The notes under the pieces: generated by a model | Database searches by the model: none | What the model was told of the DNA's origin: nothing | What the model saw: only the letters and a program-made list of their open reading frames with translations | Assembly: GCA_035772785.1 (NCBI GenBank) | Contig: JAOCPU010000052.1 | Coordinates: forward strand, 124,001 to 188,000 | Length of the DNA: 64,000 bases | Source: Phlebiopsis flavidoalba | Taxonomy: Eukaryota > Basidiomycota > Agaricomycetes > Polyporales > Phanerochaetaceae | Direction of reading: 5' to 3' | Translations under genes and position numbers: made by a program | Shown here: positions 48,761 to 60,248 of the stretch, piece after piece | Layout: each line of letters opens with the position of its first letter | How positions within the stretch are numbered: the stretch's first letter is position 1

Positions 48761-49366
48761 ATGAGCGGCTCGCAAACGAACTGGAACTCCTTCACTGGTG
48801 AGGAGGCCGACGGCAACCTCGCTGCACATCACACGCAGCTGGACGGAGCTGGCTTTTACCTAGCAAATTTGAGGGTGAGCAAAAAACCCCGCCGAAGCTG
48901 TGACGCGCGTATTGATAAGTATTCATAGCTATTCATACAGGGCCTGCCATATACCTGTAATGGAAACTCGAACTTGAGCCCTACGCCTTGCCCGCGTGAT
49001 GGCGTCGAGCTGGACAGTAGAGACCGGTGGAGGTACCCTTGTCATTGCCCCCTACGGCATGGTTGTACATGTCGGAGAATCTCGACTCGCGACTCATTCA
49101 ATTACCCCTCACGGCTCATCCCAGTAAATACCTCCAATTCCTCCCAGCAAGCTCGTGTTCGACCAGGCAGTCATCGCAAACACTGTTGGTTGACATTGAG
49201 TAGGCGGGCCCTTGAACACCTGGTAGTCTACCATATTAATTTTATATCTACTAGGGACCGTACAGTCTGTCCGAATTCAAGATTCAAAATGAGGGAATAC
49301 CAGCGCGCTCACAAGTATAGGGGAAATTCGGACACGACAGTGGACCGGTTTGGCGAATATACCTAG
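48761..49366 (+). CDS. Unassigned two-exon candidate gene
   Basis: An ATG at 48761 opens 38 uninterrupted codons (MSGSQTNWNSFTGEEADGNL..., ending YLANLR) that run into a GTGAGC donor. A 66-base candidate intron ends in CATACAG (about 48941), and the next exon reads GLPYTCNGNSNLSPTPCPRD and stays open to 49366. Intron length and ends fit the other genes in the window. I do not recognise the protein; the second exon is rich in Cys, Arg and Ser. It could also be chance. Confidence 0.25.
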
Positions 49367-49811
49367 CAAGGCTGATCCTGGACCTTTCAAAGACAAAACA
49401 CAGGAATCCTATAGCATTCTGTGTCAATGAACTTTACTGGCCGGTCTGTTGCTGTTGCCGAATCACGGCTCTCGTAATTTGTGTCAGTCTGGACATATAA
49501 TTTTGTACAAGAGTAACAAGATTTCGTATAGTTCACCGGATTATTGACCATCGTTTTTGTAGACTCTTTGGGACGGTCACAACGTCATTTATAATGCTAC
49601 ACAACGTGGAGAAAATTGGCCGACGCCCTTGTTATTCTATAAAACCGGACTTGATCCCACCCAACCAAACTCACAGCATCGAGTCACGTGGTCACTACTG
49701 GGCATGCATGATCTACTACAAAATTGATACTCTGAAGTATTTTCCGTGGCTTCTCACTGTCCCAACACATGTAGCTTCAATGCGGCCAGCAAATAACTAA
49801 CTCTTAAGAGG

Positions 49812-50588
49812 GTGCGTATTGACAGTTCCTCTAAGGGGCTCTGGCTCATGAATGACTCGCACTCAGAACAAGCTGCGCCCTCTATATGCGCTCCGACAGC
49901 AACACGCAAGACTTCCTCACTCCAACTACAAACTCGTTGGTATCGTTCCGCGTCAGCCGTCGCAGGCATAACTGTTCTCTTCCTCCTCGCCTTTGGCTGC
50001 CCTCATCACATGGCCACCGCCGTAGAGGCGGTGCACATCCGAAAGCAAACACTACGACCCTTACATAGTCCAGTAATCGCCGCGTCGCGCCCTTCCGCGC
50101 GGTACTACGGGGCGTCCCGATCGATATGTGGCACAAGGGCCCACCATTACGTTTCGTCACGGGGTCGGCGATCGAGTCCTGTCCCTGCTCGACGGTTAGG
50201 GAAACGTCACCGACGCGCGCGGCTTCTTCCTGCAAACCCCGTCGCCTGGGCGGGCGCGTCGTCCTGTCGTCCTGCAACTTGCGCCTTCCTGCGTCCTCCG
50301 GGAGATTATTGCTTAGCCACTGGAAGCAATCGAACCTTGGACCGCTGTTCTGCAAACCCAATTTCTCAAACTCTGCACGCAAGCGCACTTTCCGACGCGT
50401 GTCGTCATAAACTCTCCCCGTCTGTGGTCTACCCCCAGCAAGCGTCCCTTAGGCAAACCGCCCCGCCGCGCCGCGGTGTGTGGACGGTGGAACTACATCG
50501 ATACGAGATGCTTTCTGCGCGGGGCAGATCGAGTGCGGTCCCTGCGCCCACTGCGGCCGCGGGGCCTCGGGCACTTGGACCACTATGA
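49812..50588 (+). CDS. Unassigned long open frame in GC-rich DNA
   Basis: A 258-codon plus-strand open frame with a hydrophobic segment near residues 50-65 (ASAVAGITVLFLLAFGC). A 168-codon frame on the minus strand overlaps it (49882-50388), and a third plus frame is also open, so openness here partly reflects composition. A piece in another frame (DRYVAQGPTITFRHGVGDRV, about 50120-50180) looks at least as protein-like. The strand and frame cannot be decided by eye, and no family is recognised. Confidence 0.22.
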   Translation: MRIDSSSKGLWLMNDSHSEQAAPSICAPTATRKTSSLQLQTRWYRSASAVAGITVLFLLAFGCPHHMATAVEAVHIRKQTLRPLHSPVIAASRPSARYYGASRSICGTRAHHYVSSRGRRSSPVPARRLGKRHRRARLLPANPVAWAGASSCRPATCAFLRPPGDYCLATGSNRTLDRCSANPISQTLHASALSDACRHKLSPSVVYPQQASLRQTAPPRRGVWTVELHRYEMLSARGRSSAVPAPTAAAGPRALGPL

Positions 50589-52989
50589 TTTTGCTTGCCG
50601 CCGCGGTACCGCGGGCGTGAGGGGCATACGTTGGGGGGTGTTATGTATGTATTGTAGCTTTATTTTGCTGCATAATGATGTATGTATTATGCGATTTATT
50701 GTCTTAGTCTGATGGTTTTGGTCAGTGTGCGGTTGAGGGCGGAAACCTCTTGCGTCATCGGCTGGAGCATGAGACAATTTGGTGTGCGTGCGGATTGCAG
50801 AGCCGGGCCATGAGATGCGATCGTCCTTGAGAATCGGCGGCGCGGTGCCGTATGGCGCTTGGTGTGCTGCACGTCCAGTCACATTGCAGCATCTCTACAT
50901 CTCTCCGCCGCTGCGGCTCGATGGTAATGATAGATCGCCATGGAAGCTACAGACCATTATTGGTAGCTCTGTATGACAGCTTTCACGCGCTTCGACACGG
51001 CAGCGCGGCTGCCGGCTTGGTTAAGAGCCTTCGCATTAATGCGTCGATTGTGTGTGGCTTGGCAGGGGGCAGGGGTATCAAGGCGTGACCTGCCTGAGTT
51101 TTTGAAAGCACGGTAGGAGTTGTAAACGTAACGATGATCTATACGGAGAATTGAGAACATTATCGCCACAATAAAATGAAATGTGTAGTCTTGTGTAGTC
51201 AGAGAGAGGAGAGACGTATTTTCTTGCTAGCCGATTGGCCACAAATTCTCCAGGAAATCGAATGGTGCCACAGGTCGTGAATCTGTGTCCACTCTGCGTG
51301 ATAATCTGAAAATTTCGAGCTGAGTCAAATGAGGTGTGAATTTGTAGTGGTAGCCTCAGAAACGCACTTCCATCGTGACGAGTATAAACAGCAGGCAGTG
51401 GCGTTCACCATGGCTGACTATCAAGGGGTAGGGCGGATTTTGATGACAGTCAATCTGAAATCTTGTATGTTTTACAGATAGAGATTTGTCCAATCAATGT
51501 TGCTCAGCCTACTAGAAATATCAATGGGTCGAAGGGATGTCCGGCTGGACCACGACGACCTGATGCGGAAAAAACATTCTAGACAAATAAAGTCCAAAAG
51601 TGTGTTGCCGTGAGTATGATGAACAAGCAGAGTTCCAGAATCTTAAAAAACATAGTTTCATGAAGCCCAACACAATGGTTTTCTCTCTGCATTGTAGCCG
51701 CGAGAGAAAATCAATACCTCTGCTACGACGAACCGCTGTTGCGCGACGGGATGTTGAACATTTGAGGAGATAATACTGCTAGCGCACATGCAAGGCGACG
51801 TGGTCCGAGAATCATCGATCATATAATGCCTAGAGGATGGTCATGGAAAACAGAAAGACTAATGAGGAGGAGACGGATCAGTGGTGTGTGGGTTACGATC
51901 GGTGTGCAGGGTGCGCTGATCCAGACGAAGGGGACTGACAGCGGTCGTCCGTTTCAGCCGCAACAAACCGTGGCCATCTGCTCCCATGCCCAGCATTTCC
52001 GCGGGCAGACCGCGGAAATCTCGAAGGACGATTCTGCTGCGAGTCGTGCGAGGGGTGTCGTAATAATATAGACTCTGGGTTCGCGGGCATGAGAAGGATC
52101 AGACGGCCGTTCTTCCGTTCATGGTAGGGTTCAAAACACAATTGGCTGTCGCTCGGGGGCACATGGGTCGCGTGTTCGTCAGTGATGGGCGTTTTGAGTC
52201 TGTACATTGGGCGGAGCGGAGAGACGCGATTGAAAATTAGACGGCAGGGCGCGTCAGGACGGGGCCGTTGATTGGATGCCGCTGCAGGGTCGAGTGTGCG
52301 TAGGTGCAGACGGCGATTGTGGGAGAGCAAAGGTCGCCACGACGGTCTGGTGTGGCAGCACGAATAAGGACCTAATTGGGCTAGCTGATGCGCCACGACC
52401 TGGACAAGGGTCCTCGGGCGACTGTGCGCCACACGTGCGATCCCCGTGCTCCCCACGCGAAGAGCTTCACTGACACCTAGCCGCCGCCATACATGCCCCA
52501 TCGGGCTCGCTCTCCCCCGCTCGCTGCTCGACAAGTGTCCCAGCACGTCCCTCGCCGTGCACGCGGCGGTGCTTGCTCGTCTTGAGACCGCGACGCCAGC
52601 CAAGTTCAACAATCAACCGTCGCCACGACCCGGACGCCGACGACTTTGCGCGGGAAAGGACGGCTCGCGTCCGTAGGGTGACATTGCAGGGTCGAGAAAG
52701 GTCTGTCTCGAATGTGTCTGCCCTTCCTTCCAAATTCATATGAGTATAGCGCTAGTTTAAGGGCCCGTAATCCCCTCACTAGTAGGTCTCTGCCATCATC
52801 TCTCTGCCTCTCCTTGGCGCCGTGTTCGTCCCCCCGTTTCCTCAACGCTCACCGCTCTCCCGCGTGCCCTTCTGGTCAGGGTGACACATACATGCCGCGC
52901 GTCCCCCAGACCATCCGCCCCATCTTCGCCCATCGCGTCCGCGGCATAATCGGGCAGTCCCTTTCCCGCTGGGCCGTCCAATCCCGCCG

Positions 52990-55077
52990 GTGTACCTCTC
53001 GCCGAACCCCAAACCCAAACCGCCCTACAGACCTCCGACCCCAGGACACAGCCCACACACGTCAGGCTATGCCCCGCCGGCCTCCGCAGCCTCTCCTTAC
53101 CGTTCTCACCCACCCGCCCGCCATCCCGCCAGACCTCCATGCTGTGAGCAGCAGACCACCCCCGCTGCCAAGCGCGGACCCCAAGGGTAAGGGCAGGGCC
53201 CACTGGTGGTCACTCGACCATTGGGGCATCCGCATACAGCGCCGCATTACCCTGAAGTCTCGCTCGAAGACCGTCCTCAACCGCAAACATCTTCCCCCGC
53301 TTGGTTTAAAAGATTTTGAAGAGTGGTTGCTATTTGTCGAGGGAAACGGCAGAAAACTTGTACGTCACATTCCCGGCCTCTGCCTCTTTGACGCGCCGGA
53401 CACGCTCTCCCCAGATATTTTATTCTCTGGGCTGCGCGACTACACCGCGCGTTATGATGCCTGGATGTCCTCCCTCAAGAATTTGAAGCGTGTCCTCCCC
53501 CCGTCGAATGCGAGGCTTCTGTCTCACACCGGTATCACCTTCAATCTCGCGCCCCCAGGTGCCTCACGCGCGCCGACAGCCGCACCGGCGTACGCCTCGC
53601 TCGGCCTCGCGCTCTCCACGCTCTCCCTGCCCAGCGCACCCGCGGCAGGGAACCCATCCCAGCCCGGCAGCCCCCACCGCGCGCCGCGGCTCGCACGCGT
53701 CGATCTACCCGCCTGCGCCAGAACGCCTACCCCCACAACCGGCCGACGACGCGCTCGCCGAGCGGCCCTCCGAACGCCAGATGCGGCCCCCTACGCGCCC
53801 TCGCCGCAACGCCGCTCCCACCGCCCAACACCCCGGGCCTCGCCTTCTTCTACATCCGCGCCAAGGAGACCTTTCTCGCGCACCGACGCGCCATACGAGC
53901 TTTGACGTCGGCTTCCTGAGGTGCTCGGAAAAGGTTCTTCTTTGTCGGCTCCGACACCAAAAGCAACCGTCCCGCGAGGAGGACACGTCGCCCCTAGGGC
54001 TCTCTGCGCAATCCTCTCGTCGATCAACCTGTCCTTTCCAGGGCCGGCCTCGGGGGCAAGCTCCCACCGCCGCGGATCATACGCGGTGTTTGCGGAGCTC
54101 AAGGAGATCGTCGAGGGGCGCTCTCTCAAGAAGAGCCTCGCGCTGGGCAGGCGGCTCGTTTGTTGCGACGTATCACAACGGCGGCATGTCGCGCGCCGTA
54201 CTGTGGAAATGCGGGGGGGGGCCGGAGGCGAAAACAGCGTCGTGATCGGCACTGTCACTAGGTGTCGCTATATGCGTCTATGGGCGTCGGTCACCGTGGG
54301 GCTGATGGACCAATGTTTGCAGTGCACCGCCGTTAATCGCGTCCTTTACCGCTGGAAGCGTCGCGGTGGTATCGCCTGTTTGCGCTCCCCAGGAATGTGG
54401 CTTGGGCATGACCGATCTTTTATTCAGCGACGGGAGCCCCCCCTCGTATATTACTTAAATTATATGCTATCGGGGTTACGTCTTTAAGCCTTTTCTCCTT
54501 CGCTTACCTTGCTCGCTTTGCGCCTGTGCGCCATCTGTGTAATCTAATCACCCCCCCGCAGGTATGCATGATGATATACGTCTTTTGGCGACCTCCGCCA
54601 GCTGCGATCTTCGAGCTGGTGCGCCCGACGATATCCCAACCCAAGTCTCTGCATGCATTTTTTTTACACCGCGCGCGAACGACGCGCCCGCGTCCCCTGT
54701 GTCCGCCTCTCCAACCATCACGATTTCTCAACAACCCCTTCCCATCATCCCCCTTCCCCCAATCGACCTGCTGCTGTGGCGAGCACGGCCACCATGGCCC
54801 GCAAGATGAGTCCTTACCAGCGACGTCTGCGAGCGCAGGCGAACCAAGTCGCAAGATGAGCCTCCCCGCCGTGCTCAGCGGCCTCGTCATCAACCCGCAA
54901 GCCGCGAGCGTGTCGTGCCACCCAGGTCGTGGAAGAGGAGCGTCTGCGCGAGGCGATCAGCACCGCTTCACGCGCCCGCCGGTGCTGGCTGCGCCGTCAA
55001 GACGGGGCAGCCCTAGTGTCGCGGAGCGGAGGGCAAGTGTAGTGTATGGGCTCGCGCCCGCCGATGTTGACGATTAA
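52990..55077 (+). CDS. RGS-domain protein (regulator of G-protein signalling) with C-terminal membrane region
   Basis: Predicted GTPase-accelerating regulator of heterotrimeric G-proteins. A proline-rich N-terminus precedes VLNRKHLPPLGLKDFEEWLL (53275-53335), the usual RGS entry. The exon then reads FVEG-AENL, followed by an intron (GTACGT...CCCCAG, about 53360-53416), then YFILW-LRDYTARYDAW (53417-53465, one extra base). The second half of the domain appears as FYIRAKETFL near 53850 and DAPYEL near 53890. Blocks resembling AVFAELKEIVEGRSLKKSLA and YHNGGMSRAV (54080-54205) follow. Near 54560-54650 the frame reads VCMMIYVF and FELVRPTISQPKSLHAFF, a tail seen in mushroom RGS proteins. The frame ends with TAA at 55075-55077. 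The start is uncertain: 52891, 52990 and 53069 are all possible. The whole locus is GC-rich and frame-broken. Confidence 0.72.
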
Positions 55078-56000
55078 TGTCGTTCCTCCACCTGAGCCGG
55101 TGTATGCGCGCGTTGGGCGTGAGCGGATGTCCCGCACGAGCGGCGAACGAGGGTCGGGACTCGCTGGATCCTCTGCCTTGCCGGATGGAGGGAAAGACGA
55201 GGAAGAGGGGGTGACACCTCGGAAGATGTCGTTCTCGGACGAGGGCAGAGTCCGGAGCTGTTTTTTTTGAAGGACGAGCAGGAGACTCTGCGGGCGAAGG
55301 ACGCAGACGCAAGAAGAGGCGCCGTCGTCGTTCGTAGCCCACCACCCAGCAATCAATCCGAGATCGCTCTGCATGCACGTGTATTGACAGAGGAACCTTC
55401 GCTCGAGAGGCTCCCACGCGCCCGCACGCCCGCCAGTCTGGACGCCGGAGAGCTCGAAGCGTCGCACCAGCCGCACGCTGTCGCCTTGGTCCGACCACAA
55501 CCGGACTCACGCCGCACGCGAGCATTAGAGCCAGGCCCCCCCCGTCCAACCCTTGCGAAACCACTCTGGTACAGGGACCAACGACGGCTCCGAGGGGTGC
55601 CAAATGGCCACTTAAACCCCTGAGGGACCGAGACTGCGCGTGGTTCATCCTCGAACGATTCATGGCGTACGAGCTCCGGCAGGTGCCGAGCGGGTCACAC
55701 AACTGTGGCCATAGCCGTCGCGTCCAAGGCCTGACGAGGGCGAAAACGCGCGCGCGAGACGTCGTAACGCGGGCTCTAGTCCGCGAGCCCCACGCGCACG
55801 CCCGAGGAGGTTTCACCGGGAACTTTGAAGGGCCATCCGCCTCCGCCGCGCCGCCGGCACCCGGCGCGACGGGGGCGACGAAGGACGAGGACGAGGACGA
55901 GGAGGGAGGCTCGGCAGTACCGCCCACCGCTTCTCACAGTTCCACCACCGGCTACAGCAGCCGCCCCGCCGGACGCGCTACGGAGCCGGCGGGCCCAGCG

Positions 56001-56020
56001 CCCCCCCCCCCCCCCCCCCC
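56001..56020 (+). repeat. Poly-C run of 20
   Basis: Twenty consecutive C residues in a GC-rich, possibly coding stretch; they would give poly-Pro on the plus strand or poly-Gly on the minus strand. Homopolymers of this length are prone to both slippage and sequencing error. Confidence 0.9.
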
Positions 56021-56356
56021 TGTATCCGGATCATCGACCGCCGGCCGCATACTGGACTCGCCGGCGGCTGGTGTGGGGCCGTCGTCGAGACGAGCTCCAG
56101 CGGGGCGGTGCAGCCACGTGGAGAACGGTTCGATCGACGGTGCCTCCCGCGACGCCGGGCTCTAGCGACGAGAGCATGGCGGGACGACAAGGGCAAGGCC
56201 GCGCGAGGGCGCGGGTGAGACGCCCGCATCTGCGCCCCGACGGAGAGCCCGCGCAGCAGACAGCAGCGTGAGCGCACGGTGGAGAAGGCCAGCGGCAGGG
56301 GCGCCCGGCAGGACGAGAGCAAGCAGGCGCGCAGGGAGAAGGCAAACACGGCTCCG

Positions 56357-56377
56357 CCCCCCCCCCCCCCCCCCCCC
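56357..56377 (+). repeat. Poly-C run of 21
   Basis: Twenty-one consecutive C residues, 336 bases after the first poly-C run. It joins two plus-strand frames and could hide a frame change. Confidence 0.9.
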
Positions 56378-57704
56378 AGCGACCGCACCGGACGGCGCAC
56401 CAGGTCCAGTCCTGCGCGGGGTGAGGCCTGCGCAAGATGTACCTGTGGTCGAGTCCCTTGCACGTTTGCGGCCGCCGCTCACGCCGGTTGCATCGAACCC
56501 GATCAGTCCGCGGCCGGGCGGAAGTGGGAGAGATTGATCCCGTGGACGCAGCGACGGCGGATGGCGGCGGTGGTGAGCGTGCGTAGTTGCTTGGGCGGGC
56601 TCGGGTTGGTGTGACCGAGTAGGCCTGTGTGTTAATCGTACCATGGCTACTTTGTGTTTCATGCTCCCACTTCTCCTTTTTCACGCGTCATTATACTTAC
56701 CATTCCGATAGGCAGATGTTCCTTTGCTGTTTTTTTTAGCTGTCGAATTCGTCGTCGTTCACGCCTCTTCACAAGGCCAACCTCTGTACAATAACACTCG
56801 TTTTTCCGCCTTTGCCCTTTCTGTTTTAGCTTAACGATACTCACGACGTTTTTCTTCACGTCTGTGAAAACCTTTAGTGAACCATAGGAACCATGGAATA
56901 TAATCGGACTTGTTTGTTTGTAAACATGTACACTCCGTGCAGTTGCATACGAAATGAGCGCGAACCACGAAATCGGCGGACGAACCTCCACCGGCAGCAC
57001 GACTTGGGGCTCTGCCGGGTCCAGAGATGCGCCAAACTGTGTTTATTATCGCACACTCTAGCCCTGGTGGTATATAATAACACCAACGAGTGGATGAGGT
57101 ACAACCCCAGTACCCCAATTCAACAGCTCATATCCAAATTCCTGTCGCTTTGATATTCACTGAAGCCTTGATAACGATCACTTTCCTGACACCACAAAGA
57201 ACAAACGGCGCGACGTACGCACCTGTTACACCTCACCCCGCCGTTGCCTAGGTGGCGCCAGGGTCAGCATTCGGAACGCGCAACGCATGGACGAAACTAC
57301 GCCCACACAAGGGTACACAATTTTTAATTACCACTTCTGTCCGAAACTGGATATCCTTGACACCCTATGTGTGGAGAATATGACAAGGCCCAGGTAACGG
57401 CGCGGGGGGATCGGGGTCGGGGCAGCGCGCGATTTAGCGTGTGTGCAGAACAAGCGAGGGGCGGAAAGTGCGAGAGATGCGGAGAAAGGCGCATGATGCG
57501 GAAGAGGGAGAGTTGGGCGGGTACGGCGGCATGAACTAGACAGTCGAAAACCTCCACGAAGCGTAATCGGAACGTACCATAACGTCGTCTGCTGCAAGGA
57601 CCAAGTATCACCGTTGTAATGGTCCATCGTGAAAGTATGAACGAATGTCGCGTAATGTCCACACAATTGTACCAAATTTGCTGTTTGAGTATGTCAACAG
57701 ATGA

Positions 57705-60248
57705 TTAATAGACGAGATGCCTATATAGCCTTGCAAGAACCTGTTTCCCTTTGCCCTTTGCGTCTACGATATGGTCCTCACCGTCCGTACTGTTGCTGCG
57801 CAACTTAGCCTTCCACTCACCCCACCACCCGGATAGCAAACTCCTTCTCCTCATCCCCCACATTCAAGACCTCCTCGAAGAGAGTCTTTTATGAGCTCCT
57901 CCCTGCCCTCTCAGCCTCCCTTCTCTGCTCCTCGTCAAGCTCAGAAGAGCCCTCCAGCTCGTCTACCAATAGCTTGTCAATCTCGCCTAATAGTCTAGGC
58001 AGAATCCCGAGTGATACTGCAGACACAGTCGATACGAGAGCAAGAAGCAGATTCTTGCGGTGCTCGTTTCCAGCTGCGCGCTCTCGCCTGGCGTTGCTCG
58101 GATAGCGGAAAGCAAGAGGTCAATGCAAAAACCACGCATATGCGTCGCCTTCGAGTACCGATGATTTCACAGTTGCGTCAGGCGCGGAGGACGAGGGAGG
58201 GATGCATGATCCGCCGAACACCGACGCAACACCCGACGAGAGCACGGTAGGGCCATGCAAGCTGCGTAGTATTGAGCTTTGTGTGGGGCAGAATTCTTTT
58301 GGCGTGTTTCGTATTTTAGCATGTGTAACATCAAGGAAGGTGGTACATACGGCAATGAGACGATGTGCGTACGCAGGAACGATCTGTTCCGCGAAAGCTA
58401 CCCCCTCTGGCGATATCGTGCCCGCTTTCTGAGCCTTCGCATGTGCAGAGAAAATTGCAAGAATGACGCTGTGGGCGGGACTCATAGGTTTCACGGTGCG
58501 TCGGGTCATCTCCAGGTGCCTGAAACATCATAATCATAAATGAGTCTGTAAGGGTATACACGTGAAGAAATGTAGCTCACGGTTCGCATAGAGCATAGAC
58601 ATCCTCCTTCATCGTTTGATCATCCAAAACTGGGATTAGCTGCTCGATGCAAGCAAGGGCATACGCCTCCTTCGCCTGTCGTAACCGTCTTTTGACCCCC
58701 TGTCTCAGCTCGCAGTTATTTGTGCAACCTCTGCACACATCTCCCTTACGAGCTTCCGGCTCTCCATGGCATCGGAGGAGAGCACATCAAGAGCGGTATA
58801 GAATGTCTTGAGAAAGCTCAGGAAGCGACGTGGAGGTGGTCGGGGGACACGCCTCACAAAGCGTGGTAGTATGAAAGAGAGGTGCGAGATTGTGCGAACG
58901 CATAGACGAGTGATGTCGAAGGCAGAGAGCTGGGGCGTGCTCGCAGTATGGAGACGTGACAACAAGGGAGAGGAGACAAAGAGAACCACACTCAGTATGC
59001 AATCGATGAGCTCGTAATGGTCGTGAAGAGAAGTGTTTTGAGAATCACCCAGACGATGGGGGGGACGGTGGCGACAGCTCTGCGCATCAGGTGCTAAAGG
59101 CAAGTCCTCAGTGATTTACACACAGGGAAAGTAAGCAACGCGGTACTTACGATTTCTTCGTCTTCGAAGTCAGCTAACACATTCTTCCCCCAGGATTCTT
59201 CTACAGCTTTCGCCATGTTTTCCAAAGTGTGGATCAGATCTGTGATGACTGACCATGTCACTGACGGTCTATACTCGGACGTCACAGTAATGACTTGGGT
59301 ATATACAACACAGCAGAGAGGGATGCCATTTGCGAATGTAGAAGACTGGCTGACACCTTTTCTATATTTCGGCAAAATTGGGAGCCTTTCTGAGTATGTT
59401 CAGGACAGCGCCCTTCGAGATGCACACGGTACAACACAACTCACGGAGATATAGAATCTTGTTTGCGTCTGATATTTCAAAAGGGAGTGATAAACCAGTT
59501 ACAAAGTCTCCATGCTGCTGAAAAGTGTCGGCTATAGAAGCTTGGATGATACGAGAGAATGTCTCCAGCGGTATTGGGCCTTCAACCTAACAGGCGCGAC
59601 GAGCGATAGAACATCGGGAAGACAGCGCAAGTGTACTAGGGAGAGAATCTAAAGAAGAGATCGGTCAGAGTGCAGCTACTTGTCGCGATAGCATGCCCAC
59701 CTTGTATGGTCGGTACGGAGGACTTGAACTCCGCCTCCCAAGGGTCTACGGTGTGGACGATGCAAAGTCGATGATTTCGGCTAATGCAATGACGAGCTCT
59801 TCCTCCAGCCTGCGCCGTTGTGGTGCTCTGATGCATGCGGAGTTCGGTGTCAATGATCATTCATATACCGAGGAGGAGGCCGCCACAACAGGCAAGCCGA
59901 GAGGACAGGGTGACCACCTTGAAGCCCCTTGAGCACCTGTGACACCCCATTCCGCAATGCGAGCTGTGGGACCACGGGAGAATATTCCATTGGGCTGTAT
60001 CATTGAGAGACTTGATTTTTCAGGTGCACTGCATGCCGAAATGCGTTTTGAAGACCGTCAAGCCTAGGGAAGGAGAGGGATGCCTTGAAGTGCGGACTGC
60101 TCACGATGACGGCTGCAAGGGAGGTTGCAGAGGGCTGAGCGCGAGCAAGGTGGTAGGCCACAGTGGCATTCAGTGTATGAGGAGAAAGAGAGGAGCTCGA
60201 GACATTGAGATGCGCGATGAGGTTCACGTAGCCAAGTTCCACACTCAT
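57705..60248 (-). CDS. Long helical protein of unknown family
   Basis: The ATG at 60248 opens MSVELGYVNLIAHLNVSSSS, followed by TLNATVAYHLARAQP, SPHFKASLSFPRLDGLQNAF and HAVHLKNQVSQ. Later exons: AMAKAVEESWGKNVLADFED with EEIVSTALLTFP (about 59215-59120), LHTASTPQLSAFDITRLCVR with FLKTFYTALDVLSSDAMESR (58945-58755), CIEQLIPVLDDQTMKEDVYA (58650-58590), a GT...CAG intron (about 58581-58526) and SVILAIFSAHAKAQKAG (58465-58415). The C-terminus reads LLLALVSTVSAVSLGILPRL, LVDELEGSSELDEEQRREAE and LFEEVLNVGDEEKEFAI, with a KGKGKQ stretch and TAA at 57705-57707. It is mostly helical with regular hydrophobic spacing, which suggests an armadillo/HEAT-like solenoid. I do not recognise the family. Several shifts occur. 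The neighbours give no clue. Confidence 0.6.

Larger units (their letters stand above)
47668..52989. other. Long stretch with no assignable gene
   Basis: Over 5 kb without a family I recognise. A lone CACTGGGTG-like string (minus strand, about 48157-48166) resembles one end of the MITE family but has no partner. Coding-like candidates are listed at 48761-49366 and 49812-50588. The section 51100-52800 includes AT-rich and then GC-rich DNA and probably ends as promoter of the RGS gene. The minus-strand frame at 51893-52612 looks like a by-product of base composition. Confidence 0.4.
55078..57704. other. GC-rich stretch with Pro-rich coding-like frames, no gene recognised
   Basis: From 55080 to 56620 many frames are open on both strands because of high GC. 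Plus-strand candidates include CAWFILERFMAYELRQVPSG (about 55640-55690) and a Pro/Arg-rich frame at 55825-56271. A CARCTCGRVPCTF string lies at about 56429-56467. No family is recognised. From 56620 to 57700 the DNA is ordinary and holds only short frames. The last part lies downstream of the convergent gene ending at 57705. Confidence 0.35.

Noticed and set aside
51893..52612. 239-codon minus-strand open frame
   Set aside because: No conserved blocks, and it lies in GC-rich DNA upstream of the RGS gene where other frames are also open.
55013..55927. 304-codon minus-strand open frame
   Set aside because: Very high GC keeps many frames open on both strands here; composition is Arg/Pro/Ser with no recognisable motif, and it overlaps the RGS gene end.
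59700..59765. tRNA-like string (GGACTTGAACTCC) on the minus strand
   Set aside because: The T-arm resemblance has an 8-base loop, and I find no D-arm, anticodon arm or acceptor pairing around it. It lies within the unassigned minus-strand gene.
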